From positions 616,443 through 680,442 of the forward strand of contig CM030940.1 of NCBI GenBank assembly GCA_018136815.1: a stretch of DNA of 64,000 nt. The letters are read 5' to 3'. Under the pieces are notes generated by a model, which saw only the letters and a list, made by a program, of their open reading frames with translations, was not told the DNA's origin and did no database searches. Positions within the stretch are counted from its first letter, which is position 1; each line of letters opens with the position of its first letter. The stretch is from Isochrysis galbana. Taxonomy: Eukaryota; Haptophyta; Isochrysidales; Isochrysidaceae. A program made the translations under genes and the position numbers. Shown here piece by piece: positions 9,801 to 18,089 of the stretch.

Positions 9801-12053
9801 CCTCCTCGAGACGACCGTCCTTTCCTCGTTAAGACCGACGGTGCTAGCAAGCTCGGCATCGCCGGCGTCCTTGCTCAGAAAGACGACGAAGGGAGAGAGC
9901 GCGTTGTTGCATACTACGGTCGTAGTTTGAGTCCGGCTGAGCGCCATTGGACAGTTACTGAAATCGAACTTCTAGCAGCGCTAGAATCGATCCGAAATTG
10001 GAGGCCTTATCTTTGGGGTCGCCACTTCACCCTCGTCGTAGACCATTCAGCTTTGCGCTGGCTTCACACGATGAAAGATCAAGTCACCGGTGGTCCAGCC
10101 TCGCGCCTCATGCGATGGGTCCTGAAGCTAGCCGAATATCGATTCGACGTCGTGCACAAACCTGGAGTAACTCACTGGGACGCCGACGGCTTATCCCGCC
10201 TAGTTGCTCTCGAGCCCGATCACGATCCTCTCCATCTCGAGGAGAGTGACGTCCATTCTTTCGATTCTTCCGAAATTCACGACATAGTTGCCGCCGCGGT
10301 TACGTCATCCACCCTCACCGCTCGCCGCCAACAAGCAAACGATAGGCTCGCTCGTCAAGCATCGGAATCTTCGGAGTCGATTACCTCCTCGTATCTCGAT
10401 GTGGGCGTGCCTCATGCCGACGAATTGCGTCAAGCGCTCTCTACCGACGAGTTCGCTAGCTCGATCATTTCTGAACTCGAGTCGATCCTTCCGAAAGCTT
10501 CCTCTTCGATCGACTCTAGCTCGTCGTCGAAGAAGAGGTCCCGATTCCTGCTTCGCGATGGCCTACTCTACTACCGCTCCTCAGAGGCGGAAGAGGCTCC
10601 TCTTCGTTTATACATTCCGGAGTCCCTTCGTGACACGTACCTCCGCGCCTACCATGACCACCTTGGTCACCCAGGTGCGACAAGGATGACTACCCTACTT
10701 CGTTCTCGAGTTTACTGGCCTGGCCTATCCGCCTCTGTATCGGAGTACGTTCGAGAGTGCCATGAATGCACTCTTGGCAAACCGTTACCGCGACCGCTCG
10801 CCCATCCATCCGGTCTTTCTATCGGATCCTATCCTTTCGACGTCGTCTATTGCGATATTCTTTCGATGGCTCCCACCCACGATTTCGTATCCGGCCGCTC
10901 CGGTTTTGATAAGCTGATTGTTTTCGTCGATTCTCTCTCTCGTTGGATTGAAGCTGAGCCTTGCAACGGTAACCCCTCGTCCGCGAAATGTCTGGACGTC
11001 TTCATGCGTCTCATCGTATCTCGTTATGGAGTCCCTCGCCAACTTCGAACCGACGCCGGCTCGAATCTTTGCTCTCGGTTAGTGGACCTAATTCTCAAAG
11101 CGACTGGCACGGACTTGAGCACTACTGAAGCCTATCGCCACGAAGGCGTAGGGCTAGTGGAAAGAGCTCAACAAACTCTCCTCACGATGACTCGAGTCTC
11201 CAATGAAGGCGGCGCCCATTGGGTCGACCACCTTCCGTTTCTTCTCATGTCTATGCGAGCGACCGCCGGTCGCGTCGTACCCAAGTCACCCGCGGCTATC
11301 TTGTTTGGTCGGGAGCTTCGTCTTCCAGCTCAACTTGCTGACCCTGCTCCTGTTCTCGAGTTCCTTCCATCTAGGCCTCCGTCCGATGCAGTCATTTACG
11401 CCACCGAGCTCAATAAGAAGCTTCTCGAGTCATGGCGGTCTGCCCTCGAAAGTACTCAAGAAGCCCAACGCGAATCGATGCGCTCCGCCTCTCAAAAGTC
11501 TAAACTCGGTGTCACCTTCAAACCAGGAGACAGAGTTTGTCGTCGAATCCCTGGCCACGCCAACAAACTTCAATATCTCTACTCCGGTCCCTACCGAGTA
11601 GAAGAAGCCATCTCGGCCACTCGTTACCGTCTACGCGATCTCGAAAACCGACAAGTTAAGGATGAAGTTCACATCTCCAATCTTCGTCCGTACTTCACCA
11701 TCACCGATTCTTCTCCGCTCACCGATGATGAGTACTTGGTCGAAGAGTTACTCGATCGCAAGGGCGATGGAGTTTCACTCAAGTATCTCGTCAAGTGGCG
11801 CGGTTATCCTCGTTCTGAAGCTACTTGGGAGTCTCGAATTGAGTTGCTGCGGCGTTGTGCTGATCTAGTTGAGTCGTACGACGCCAATTTCGACAGCCGT
11901 CCGGTTCAACCTCAAGCTCTCTCCAATTCAAACTCCTCTTCAAGTCCAAGTTCAAGTTCCCAATCAAATCAAATACCACGTCCAATTCAAGAGCCCAAGC
12001 GTATTCCTCCTGATCTGCCTTCAAATCGTACCCGTTCTCGTTCACGATCGTAG
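3855..12053 (+). CDS. pol: Pol polyprotein with methyltransferase-like, PR, RT, RNase H, IN and chromodomain
   Basis: Open throughout; the first ATG is at 4425 (2542 residues from there), but the frame is already open from 3855. Residues below count from 4425. Residues 1-575 are Ser/Pro-rich and probably disordered, with a SESESESE run. About 579-785 is a cytosine methyltransferase-like domain. Retropepsin has LADTGAGPS (Asp 1116). RT has RFCVDYRDVN and YLDD (1639-1642). RNase H starts near KTDGAS (1803). Integrase has an HHCC-type zinc domain near 2077, then Asp about 2143, Asp about 2210 (RTDAGSN) and Glu about 2246. The C-terminal chromodomain (2436-2469, KYLVKWRGYPRSEATWES) defines a chromovirus and normally steers integration to particular histone marks. 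No internal stop or frameshift is seen, so pol looks competent, unlike gag. Confidence 0.95.
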   Translation, partial: VAGGAHVRAVTPLPVQGSGPERHPPKDRITLRPSTSTAPNRYPKIPQVPDKPCHLHPPLSPASSPIAPISPNADNSILILDITHESSKPSQPSPPLYQLKPLNRYPTPLPKHQQSKTSRSAKIQPPQAQSNLQSLKSNFACPSHKTSPEYEYESKSRSELPSSSYATASPSTSLSPVQSSPVSPVSIATTMEAQFSGSSPLSFEFESKPVLSKPRSEPSESESESEFTTSPSPTTRSTAGLTELQPPTEPLTTTPSAGVFTFGPPRPESESFGNSGHVQNSNHTRAPFHEPPRIESKHKLTPKPSTTATVSLSKPPFRVSPQPACHSSKLHAAEPIPSVSVPSPSPIAQDSASRARVIKPVTESEITAAPSQPVLATVPLLSSQASASSSSTVATPGGFTFGPAPSVPISKISPVFGVQHARNDESESEHKSTSPRSPRSTTGVPTPSHQSRAMEELAQPSPSLSQVAESSEFESESAVILAVHAPASPSQVLRRMLRIAEPLRPPPTPAAAAEPPPWPQPSPQPASSTATSLLSPAPTPPTTDCNEVYAWPDSSPDVTMESDHNSLARRGTAASQTELLRPLSQPNRVSKPCPSCLSPVVSRPRRPSPQSDTPLLRVSSSIPSSEPVSTSSISESTSIRPTSPRPPVAASKHCLPLDTTATAIMRVAAINASAIQSFDSSRNNSDVGTRDDTPSPALHALASLRARASGSAVVLPRHLTEAAQELRRPRSGTLASPAAALPKHFDELCAELTKTSQQVQDGLTSGCHAPRVLVVGETSGVVSSMFLLAGADVATCDLYPSEIDYVPHFQGDALHVQNLGWDLVIAHPPCTYLSAVSSQWLSQEPGRRAALESAARVFKSMASATAPFVAVENPRMHAEARRLVGGLTPTQFVQPWEHGTGHQKATGLYLTKGLPPLQPTCVVDGRESAMANLSPSPHRGALRSRTYVGVAGAMATHWMPVLLRHLSQQGDQPSTKKLSALELLACARRSLSDRPSLSSTEATAYEPWSALHHYERGRESSEVSSDPVVSRPATPESDNHEDQKETHDDHDNDTPLYASESTLHDPFSPWTAPPPARASSPRPTTPTTLRKRRQQWQSFGVNGDQKWSNVTLETADEIRAQALAGRGADEESDLAAAVRAPIEFVEAKGIRAEELASLVRRPKTEAQARLEKDWEKMSDHPRHPTDKRGLGYTSPKLSPCTATNEDDASRPSATIAAVGLPEETTITMTTNSPEQPRCRPTPSPSDTIAHVTAHRPDSVVDTLPSAYPRHCLYVRDLVVCRSGEATGKEGVILADSALTVNSTLADTGAGPSVVTTSLLSSLPNDACVERLPQAVVTPLHGPDGLPLITRGKARIVFSVGGFLFRHTFMVIEGNPMLLLGNDFLATHAASIQLASDSADGSITLGAPSTVAPLEVNGSPSPDAPPIFRVSTSPIAVVPVSMTCAQVCPTSANPITTDFFRGPQATKNDNQLVTEPLFSTADEFAAKAPASCGSEYLLYTHEPITIPAYHRATFHVRIPLALREHEDCAMLVDRLPTRETIDSSPLVIPQVERSNADHTIAVTVVNTDPKPLHLPSFHPVASLQVRFKIHAGTYRRVGAVNSPDVIESLDEDQRKLLEAAKIDPEGRLSMPQREQVRRLLARRIAAFAIDPTNPNHTHVMEVELPLNPGAEAHRHAPSRVGREGEKIIEDEVCKMESAGIIRKSNSSWASRVVLVTKKDGSVRFCVDYRDVNSKLRLEDSPLPLTVEAIDRLSSGQGNLDSLFLCTLDLASGFWGIPIKESDKHITAFTTHRGKYEFNYLPFGVQSGPSYMCRLMDAVLGGLAWEICMPYLDDVGAWSTGVGDSLQAREESSFQQMLHRLDLVLERLIWAGLTCKMSKCVFFATSAEYLGHVVSREGLRMDPKKVEAVSKIDPTQINSIEAVRSFLGLCSYYRRFIRRFAIRAAPLTALTRKGCDVPVESQTEACRQAIEDLKQAICEEPVLAPPRDDRPFLVKTDGASKLGIAGVLAQKDDEGRERVVAYYGRSLSPAERHWTVTEIELLAALESIRNWRPYLWGRHFTLVVDHSALRWLHTMKDQVTGGPASRLMRWVLKLAEYRFDVVHKPGVTHWDADGLSRLVALEPDHDPLHLEESDVHSFDSSEIHDIVAAAVTSSTLTARRQQANDRLARQASESSESITSSYLDVGVPHADELRQALSTDEFASSIISELESILPKASSSIDSSSSSKKRSRFLLRDGLLYYRSSEAEEAPLRLYIPESLRDTYLRAYHDHLGHPGATRMTTLLRSRVYWPGLSASVSEYVRECHECTLGKPLPRPLAHPSGLSIGSYPFDVVYCDILSMAPTHDFVSGRSGFDKLIVFVDSLSRWIEAEPCNGNPSSAKCLDVFMRLIVSRYGVPRQLRTDAGSNLCSRLVDLILKATGTDLSTTEAYRHEGVGLVERAQQTLLTMTRVSNEGGAHWVDHLPFLLMSMRATAGRVVPKSPAAILFGRELRLPAQLADPAPVLEFLPSRPPSDAVIYATELNKKLLESWRSALESTQEAQRESMRSASQKSKLGVTFKPGDRVCRRIPGHANKLQYLYSGPYRVEEAISATRYRLRDLENRQVKDEVHISNLRPYFTITDSSPLTDDEYLVEELLDRKGDGVSLKYLVKWRGYPRSEATWESRIELLRRCADLVESYDANFDSRPVQPQALSNSNSSSSPSSSSQSNQIPRPIQEPKRIPPDLPSNRTRSRSRS
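6159..6780 (+). other. domain: phage-type C5 cytosine methyltransferase-like module inside pol
   Basis: Pol residues about 579-785. A Rossmann-like first strand and loop (VLVVGETSGVVSSMFLLAGA) is followed by an acidic CDLYPSE. Then comes DLVIAHPPCTYLS, where Cys 640 (codon 6342-6344) sits as the motif IV cysteine of C5 methyltransferases. VENP (Glu 682-Pro 684) matches motif VI. QPWEHGTGHQKATGLYL and GLPPL follow, then RSRTYVGVAGAMATHW near the end. This order is, from memory of the family, that of compact DNA-cytosine-methyltransferase-like proteins of phages and giant viruses, which lack a large target-recognition domain. Key residues look intact, so methyl transfer to cytosine is plausible. 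Specificity is unknown, and a DNA-modifying or host-sensing role is inference. Confidence 0.82.
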
Positions 12054-12310
12054 CGCTAAGTCGACCGGAAGTGGATGATTAGCGTCGCGTCAGCGCCTGA
12101 CCCAGCGCAACTGCCCGAGCAAAACTCCTGTAAAAGGGAGAACGTGGTAGGACGTGACGTACGAAATCGGGGGCCGCCGCGCTAAGCTGCCGATTTTGTG
12201 CTCGCTTTGGATCCATGGGTTAATCCTCCTCCTCTAGGTCTCTCGTCTCGTATGGTTAAATGAACTCTCTTGGCTCGACATCGGGAGACGTCTCGATTTA
12301 AGTCGGGGGG
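12054..12310 (+). other. chromovirus 3' untranslated region with polypurine tract
   Basis: No coding seen. It ends in AAGTCGGGGGG (about 12300-12310), immediately before the LTR TGTTGT. This is the expected place and composition of the plus-strand primer, although the tract contains one C/T interruption. Confidence 0.75.
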
Positions 12311-13703
12311 TGTTGTATTCCTGCCCATCTGAAGGTTGTAGGCATGAATATTCGTGTAAGGTACGCGCTCACAATTACAATTGAACAGTTCCCCGTGTTG
12401 CCACTGACGCACAAGACACACAGATTCGGATTCCCCATGGTCTCAAGTCCAGGTTTGCAGGTTTTGGTCTCGAAATTTGCGATTCGAATTTTGTTTTTGC
12501 TGTTGCTATAATTGTTGGCTCGTTTAAGGTAATAAACCGGCATGACTTCGACTTCTCGTTCTGCAGTCGCTCTGCGAGACTCTCTCTCTCTCTCTCTCTC
12601 CGTCCGCCTCTCCTCGGCCGACGGCAAGAAGATTCGTCCAAAACATTCTCCGGTCCCAAGATATCTCGTGGGGGGTCTCTCCGCGCTCCGCGAGGGAAAG
12701 GACGCGATCTCGCTCCGAGATCGGCCTCGCGCCCTCCCACGCTGCCCCGCCGTGCCCTCGGTCCCTCGCCCCCCCGGCGGCAGGTTCTTTCCCTCGGCGT
12801 GCCGTCCGTCGCCTCCGGCCGTTATATTAATCCCCCCCCCCCGCGCGAGGTTCTCTTCTCCCCCGCGCGCGGTTCGTTTCCTCCGGCCGTCGTTGTTCCC
12901 CCCCTCGCTTCGATTCCTCTCGCGGTTCCTTCGATGATTGCCTCCATCTCGTCCGTTCTTCTTCGCGATCCTCGCGGAGGGGGCACCGACGTTTAATGTT
13001 AGTTTCGTCGCGGTTTCGATGAAAGAAAGGAAGAACGAATGGCACGCGCCTCGCGCCTCGCGTCTTGTTTCGTCGCCCCTTGCTCGTCGCTTGTCTAGAA
13101 GGTCTCTCCGCACATCGCCTTCTCCCCCCGCGCGAGTTTGGATCTCTCCTCGACCCTCCGCGTTGGCTTCAGCGGACGAGTTCCACTTTAACGATAGTTC
13201 GAACCCTTCGGTGGCGTAGTTATGCGCTCTCTTTCCGTATATCTTCGCGCATGACGAGCGATCGCGACTTCAGCCTTCGCCGCGCGGGGAGGGGTTTGTT
13301 TATCGTATGATTCCGGAGTGTTTACGTTAGTTTTCTGAGCCCAAGGACTTTGGTTTTTGGTTTCTTGTGAGTGATTTTTGTAGCAACTTCGTCGAGTCCC
13401 ACCGTGTTCCCAAACGAGTCCCCCCGAGTTCCCGAGTCTATACCCCGAGTCAACGAGTCAATACAAGTCAAGCACGCGCCTGAGCCACCCCCAGTCGCCT
13501 GCCACCACCTCCCACAAGCCTCCTTCCGCACTTCCGCGCCCACCGTGCTCCGTGCGTGCGTCGTGCGTCGTGCGTCGATCACCATGCCCGTAGTCACCCC
13601 CGAGGAAAGCTCCATGAGCTCCCCACAAGAACCGCGTTCCGCGCTAGCTGCCGGCGCGCCCTCGCAGGCAATCTCCAAGAGTGAGATCAGCCTTGCTCTG
13701 ACA
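12311..13703 (+). repeat. 3' LTR (1393 bp)
   Basis: Starts TGTTGTATTC directly after the polypurine tract and ends CTGACA, giving TGT...ACA termini. It holds a CT run (about 12579-12600), an AATAAA near 12531, a TTATATTAA box near 12821 that could act as a TATA element, and G/C-rich purine and pyrimidine blocks. The last 236 bp match the 5' LTR remnant. Short frames inside it are not genes. Confidence 0.9.
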
Positions 13704-13987
13704 ACGTCAGTTCCCGACTCGTCTTTCGACGCTGTGAGGCAGGGAGAACACCTGCCGCCAATGCTCAACCAGAGCATCGGCGGCAGGTGTTCTCTCTATG
13801 TTTTCGTCGGCTCCTCGGATTTTCACGTGCATCATAGGGCTGGTAGCAATCTAGAAATGTAATTTAAGCTAGCCTGCAGCGTGATCTGCGACGGCGCGAC
13901 GCGCGCGGCCGAACAGTACTGTGGAATTGATAGCTTTTTGTTTGACGTCTAAAGGGAGAATTTTTCTCCGCACGGAGGGCTCGAAAA
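13704..13987. other. short intergenic stretch with a strong hairpin
   Basis: Host or older repeat sequence 3' of the chromovirus. Its one clear structure is the hairpin at 13744-13794. No gene is seen. Confidence 0.6.
13744..13794. repeat. perfect 16-bp-arm inverted repeat (stem-loop)
   Basis: Arm 13744-13759 (GAGAACACCTGCCGCC) is perfectly complementary to 13779-13794. Inside it, ATGCTC (13761-13766) pairs with GAGCAT (13772-13777) across one mismatch, leaving a 5-nt loop. It is far longer than chance hairpins here. A transposon terminus, a transcription terminator or a small-RNA precursor are possible; no flanking signal decides. Confidence 0.85.
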
Positions 13988-15769
13988 TTGGGCAGAAGGG
14001 CGAATTCGGAGCTCTACACCGCCAACAACAACAAAGCGCACAAAGACACTGACCCACAAACAACACAGCACAACAACACACGGACGAGAGACTGCTTGGT
14101 TGCGTCTCGGGACGCACACCACACCGCCCCAACAAATGCCCACACGGACCCACACATAGCCTCACCGCCCTCGACCGCCCTTGCCACTCAGGAGCCGCCC
14201 TCAGATGAGGAGCAAGTCCACATGGAGTCAGACGCAACTTTCGACTTGTCCTTCCACCAGGAGGGCGACTACACCTTCCTGGAGACCACCGTCTACGCTG
14301 CAATTGTGGAGCTCCTCTTGGAGCTCGAAGGTGTCGACCCTGAGCCGGACTTTTGGGCCCGCTCCATCCGCGGACCATGGCACATCGCCGTGAACGAAGA
14401 CTGCGCGCAACAATTCAAGGAGCGATATGGCGACATCACCACACTCCGCGTCAACCAAACCGACATTTCGGTCAACATTAAAGTCGAATCCATCGATGAG
14501 AAGATCAACAAAAAAGGCTCCTCGTCGCGCAAGGCGCTGTATAACGCCCTTCAAGATGTCGCGGCACATTTGGTCATCGAAGCCGAAGGCCTAGCGCAAG
14601 CGGCCCAAATCAATCTAAGCGCAATCATCCTCGCAATCGAAAAGGTAGGACTTACCTTCTTAAAGGGCAACCGCGAGCGCATGAAGCTCGAAGGCGGAGC
14701 CGGCACGTTCGTATCTAAGGCGGCCTACTCGACCCGCTGGCATCTTTATGTCTCGGCGGGCCAAGGCTCGTTCCTCGACGGAAGCTTCCCCCGAAAGCTG
14801 CTGCTTCAAACTGGCGGGAAGACTATCCCGGTCAACTACGCCGTTAGAGCGTGCAAGGAGATCAGCATGCCGGCAACCATCCAGTCTACCCACAAGCTCA
14901 TGATCCACGGCAGCCTGCGGGGCTGCAAAGGCTGGAGACCGGAGGTGGCGAAAGGCCTCCCTAACTCGGCCCGCATCTGCGAATGCGAGCAAGAAGCGGC
15001 AAAGCGCCGCGCACGAAATGAAGCACAACGTCTTAACCCCCGCCCGAAATCGGCACACGAGGCCCTGGGGAAAGGTCCCCCCAAGCAATGTGCGCGCTTC
15101 ACTCAGGGGCTGTGCCTCAGGAACAAGCGCGGAGTGCGATGCAATCTTTCACACGATGTTCCAGGAGCGTGGATCGACAATAAGTGCACGATCCGCTGCC
15201 ACCTTCATCCGCATAAGAAGATTCCGGGCGTCTGTTTGAACGGCCCGGCGTGCCTCTTCCTCCACCCAGAGTACGCGAAAGCAATCGCGGCCGCGGCCAC
15301 CGTGCTCGCCATAGTGAGAGCGATGCCCCTACGCCCAAGACTAAGGTTTGACTCCACCCTTGGATACCCAGGTGAAGGACCCATCCGCGTTGCGACGTAC
15401 AACATCAACGGCACCAAGGGCGGCAAGCTAGCCGCCGTGCTATCACAAGCGCGGAAAGCGAAAGTGGACGTTCTACTCCTACAGGAGCTACACGCCTACG
15501 AGGACGGCTCGCACCTCCGGGCCCATAGGACAGCCGCCATGCTAGGATGGCTGTGGTTTGCCGCCCCAGGAGAGCTAGGGGACCCTGCTAGCGGAGTCGC
15601 GGTGGCGATCAGAGAAACAGCTGAAAGGATAGCCGCTGGCCTCGCTCGTCTCGCACGACACGACCACCTGCCGACTGGGCGCCGAGCGCAAGCGCTGCTC
15701 GCACGACTCGTCCCTCCTCCTGCACGACCCCGGCGATGGAGGCGGATGACGAATTGGAGTGGCCCATAG
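13988..15769 (+). CDS. LINE-type ORF: ORF1-like domain, CCCH zinc fingers and APE endonuclease N-terminus (truncated)
   Basis: Non-LTR retrotransposon piece. After a Thr/His/Asn-rich start comes a conserved ORF1-like domain (about residues 75-330) that recurs at 21267 and 40893. Next are Cys/His motifs of CCCH type (CARFTQGLCLRNKRGVRCNLSH and CTIRCHLHPH, with CLNGPACLFLH), likely nucleic-acid binding. Then comes the start of an APE-like endonuclease (VATYNINGTKGG, LLLQELHAYEDG). Homology stops near 15630, and the last ~45 codons run into a different repeat, so the rest of the endonuclease and the RT are missing. The ATG at 13988 is only the first in frame. Confidence 0.8.
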   Translation: MGRRANSELYTANNNKAHKDTDPQTTQHNNTRTRDCLVASRDAHHTAPTNAHTDPHIASPPSTALATQEPPSDEEQVHMESDATFDLSFHQEGDYTFLETTVYAAIVELLLELEGVDPEPDFWARSIRGPWHIAVNEDCAQQFKERYGDITTLRVNQTDISVNIKVESIDEKINKKGSSSRKALYNALQDVAAHLVIEAEGLAQAAQINLSAIILAIEKVGLTFLKGNRERMKLEGGAGTFVSKAAYSTRWHLYVSAGQGSFLDGSFPRKLLLQTGGKTIPVNYAVRACKEISMPATIQSTHKLMIHGSLRGCKGWRPEVAKGLPNSARICECEQEAAKRRARNEAQRLNPRPKSAHEALGKGPPKQCARFTQGLCLRNKRGVRCNLSHDVPGAWIDNKCTIRCHLHPHKKIPGVCLNGPACLFLHPEYAKAIAAAATVLAIVRAMPLRPRLRFDSTLGYPGEGPIRVATYNINGTKGGKLAAVLSQARKAKVDVLLLQELHAYEDGSHLRAHRTAAMLGWLWFAAPGELGDPASGVAVAIRETAERIAAGLARLARHDHLPTGRRAQALLARLVPPPARPRRWRRMTNWSGP

Positions 15770-15960
15770 GGCCTGAGGGCAATGAGGAAGGAGGCATGCC
15801 GGCGGCAGGCGCGGCTGAGGGGACGACTTCGGAGATGCTGACGGGCTGAAGCCCGTCAGCAGAGGAAGGCGGGCAGGCGGGCTTGGGCGAGGGCGAGGAC
15901 GGCGGCGAGAGCGACATCGAACGAGCGGCGAGAGGCGAGGGTGAGTGAGAGGAGGAGGAG
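15770..15960. repeat. dispersed ~190-bp repeat containing a perfect hairpin (copy 1)
   Basis: Closely matches 42516-42715 in the same orientation. Both contain GCTGACGGGCT GA AGCCCGTCAGC (15837-15860), an 11-bp perfect stem with a 2-nt loop. On the minus strand both translate to a similar Pro/Ser-rich peptide, but I see no reason to call a gene. Confidence 0.8.
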
Positions 15961-16583
15961 GGCTGTGATGATCGAGGATGAGGGGTGTGAGAAAAAGACG
16001 AAAAAGATGAAAACTCAGCCTGCGTAGCTGGGGGTTACCGTGGGGGGGGGGGGGAGTTGCTATGCGCACGCGTTGCGTCCTTGTATGTGTCGTGATTAGC
16101 TTTGTACTCATACTCATTGATTGGAGGAGATATTCCTACATAAAAAGAAAACAAGCATTCTGAGTGAAAATAAAATTATCACCTGGCCCTCTTTTGACGG
16201 AACGCGACTTGTATGGAGCATCGTACACTCACCAAGCCCTAGGCACCCCGATTATAGGGGACCACGCGCAAACCGCGCCGACTAACCTGGATCCGTCCCC
16301 ACCGGCGAAGTGGGGGGAAGGATACAAATCCAATAAATGGACGGAATTCCCACTCCCAGACGAATACACTAGGCGCGGTCAAACAGTGTTTTTTTACAAG
16401 GGGTGAAAAAATGACCCATCTCAGAATTGAGGAAATTTAAGGATTTTTTTCGGGAGAAAGTTCCCAATAGACCCAACAAGCACATATCCGGGGCCCATTA
16501 GGACCCGGACCTCCCCCTTGGGCCCCCACAACAAAACGTAATCAAAAACTGACAAAAGACGCTAAAATCGCAAAAGCTTAGAA
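15961..16583. other. repeat-flanking DNA, no recognised gene
   Basis: Contains a G run (about 16040-16055) and an 80-codon frame at 16164-16406 ending in KWTEFPLPDEYTRRGQTVFF, which resembles no family I know. It could be the tail of a LINE or chance. Confidence 0.35.
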
Positions 16584-16847
16584 AGCCCAACTTCGAACCG
16601 ATGCCGGGCGCGCTGCGTGGCCGTTTTCGACGATCCATCCGGATGGGGGACCCCACCAGATACCAAATACGCATATCCCACCCGGATGGTCACGCCAATC
16701 GGGCAGGCCGCGCGCCGAACCCTCGTCGAAATCACCCACCCGCCGAGCCCATTGAACGCGTTGAGCCGTCGCCGAGGGAGGCCCGGAGAGCCCAACTTCG
16801 AACCGATGCCGGGCGCGCTGCGTGGCCGTTTTCGACGATCCATCCGG
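16584..16847. repeat. 59-bp direct repeat, two copies
   Basis: 16584-16642 and 16789-16847 are the same sequence (starting AGCCCAACTTCGAACCGATG), 205 bp apart. They look like a local duplication inside the decayed LINE endonuclease remnant. Confidence 0.85.
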
Positions 16848-17060
16848 GGCGCGTGCACCATTTGCCACCCTAGAGCCTTGGCGGTCATGCAGGTTCGGTG
16901 GTGCCTGCCGTCGGCGTAGGCGTGAAGCTCTTGGAGTAGTAGGATGTCTACTCTCGCTTTTCTCGCTTGGGCGAGCACCGATCCCAGGGCGCCGTGTGCG
17001 ACGCCGTTGATGTTGTAGGAGGCGATTGTGATTGGTATAGAGCATTTGGTTAAGGCCAAC
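16845..17060 (-). pseudogene. LINE endonuclease fragment
   Basis: On the minus strand, ITIASYNINGVAHGALGSVL and then VDILLLQELHAYADG match the N-terminal motifs of the APE-type endonucleases at 15390 and 55220. It is divergent from both and loses similarity at the 59-bp duplication. A dead fragment of a related LINE. Confidence 0.75.
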
Positions 17061-17315
17061 CCCGACGCCGACGCGGGTGCGGAGGCGAGCCAACGAACAA
17101 TGTAAAAGGAACGTGCCAACGAGCCCGACCAGAACGTTACAGCGCACCCTAGCCCGCGCGAAGACCGCAAGCAGGCACGAACAAGAAAAAGGACACGAGT
17201 AAACACCCAACAGGCCTGCCCCGAACTCGCACCCACAACCGGGCCCATGGTAGTGCACCAAGGCCGCACCCCCGACACCAAAGACAAAGGAAAGAGGGGG
17301 GGGAAGGCGAGGGAG
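17061..17315. other. LINE-flanking DNA with A/G-rich end, no gene seen
   Basis: Bridges the minus-strand endonuclease remnant and the retroposon insertion. Minus-strand frames continue through it but resemble nothing I know. Confidence 0.4.
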
Positions 17316-17333
17316 TGGAGGGAAGGGATAGAA

Positions 17334-18089
17334 AAAAAAAACCTTTTAATATTCTTACCGCACTCGCGGCGAATGGAACCACTACCCACTACAAGTAGCA
17401 CGTAGCATACTCTCTACACCCCCATTCCCCGGCCCTTCTCCCCCCGCCATCAGGCGGCTCCCCCCGTACACTACTAGGGGGATTGGGGTGGAGGGCTTAG
17501 ATATGGTCCGGTGGCCCGCGCCACCCCCGGTGATCTTTCCCCCCCTTCCTCCTGTGTCTCCGAGTGGGCGGCCCACTCTGTCTCATCTTATCCTGTAAAC
17601 AGGCGCGAGACTTACCGATTTTCCGGTGGGCGGAGCTCTCGCTCGCGCCCACCCCCTTTTCCGCGCTCTCTCTCCCCTCTCCTGCGGCACGCGCGATGGC
17701 GCGCCTGCGGCAGGCCTCCAGCTGCCCTGTGGCGGCCCCTGGAGGCTCCTGGAGTCCAGCTCAGGGGGCAGAGGAGGCTGGGGCTGGGCCCTGGCCTCCC
17801 CTGCCTCTCCCTCGCTGGCGCTCCCGAGCCTCTGGGGCCCCCAGTCTGCACCTGTCTGCCTGTCGACCAGGGGGGGAGGGGGGGTTGGAGCAATGGGCTG
17901 GTCACGAGGGGCCAGGATGGGCGAATGGGGCGAGCCTGTGGGGAAGGGAGTGGGTCAGTAAGGCAGTGGCCTCCTGGCAAGCCATCAGGCATGCCAGGAG
18001 GATGGGTGGTTCCTCCCCCATGGCAGGGGAGGAGTGGAGAGAGGGGGGGGCTCGTGCCCCCCCATGGGTCAACCAAGTATAAACTTAGT
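17334..18089 (-). mobile_element. SINE-like retroposon, full copy A (756 bp) with 18-bp target-site duplication
   Basis: Flanked by TGGAGGGAAGGGATAGAA at 17316-17333 and 18090-18107. Read on the minus strand it begins AACTAAGTTTATACTTGG and ends AATATTAAAAGG followed by a T run. It is the reverse complement of copy B (22720-23478) with few differences. It holds several short hairpins, including a GC-rich one near its start. I see no long protein reading frame with a recognisable domain. Confidence 0.88.

Larger units (their letters stand above)
976..13703 (+). mobile_element. Ty3/Gypsy chromovirus carrying a DNA methyltransferase-like domain
   Basis: Order seen: truncated 5' LTR, leader, gag, in-frame TAG, pol (Ser/Pro-rich region, methyltransferase-like domain, retropepsin, RT, RNase H, integrase, chromodomain), polypurine tract, complete 3' LTR. 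With a full 5' LTR of the same length as the 3' one (1393 bp) the element would be near 13.9 kb. The LTRs begin TGTTGT and end CTGACA. The 235-236 bp of LTR that can be compared (976-1210 against 13468-13703) differ by one C in a homopolymer, so the insertion is young. No TGG-type primer binding site follows the 5' LTR. A target-site duplication cannot be tested because the left junction is in the gap; the 3' flank starts ACGTC. Confidence 0.93.
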
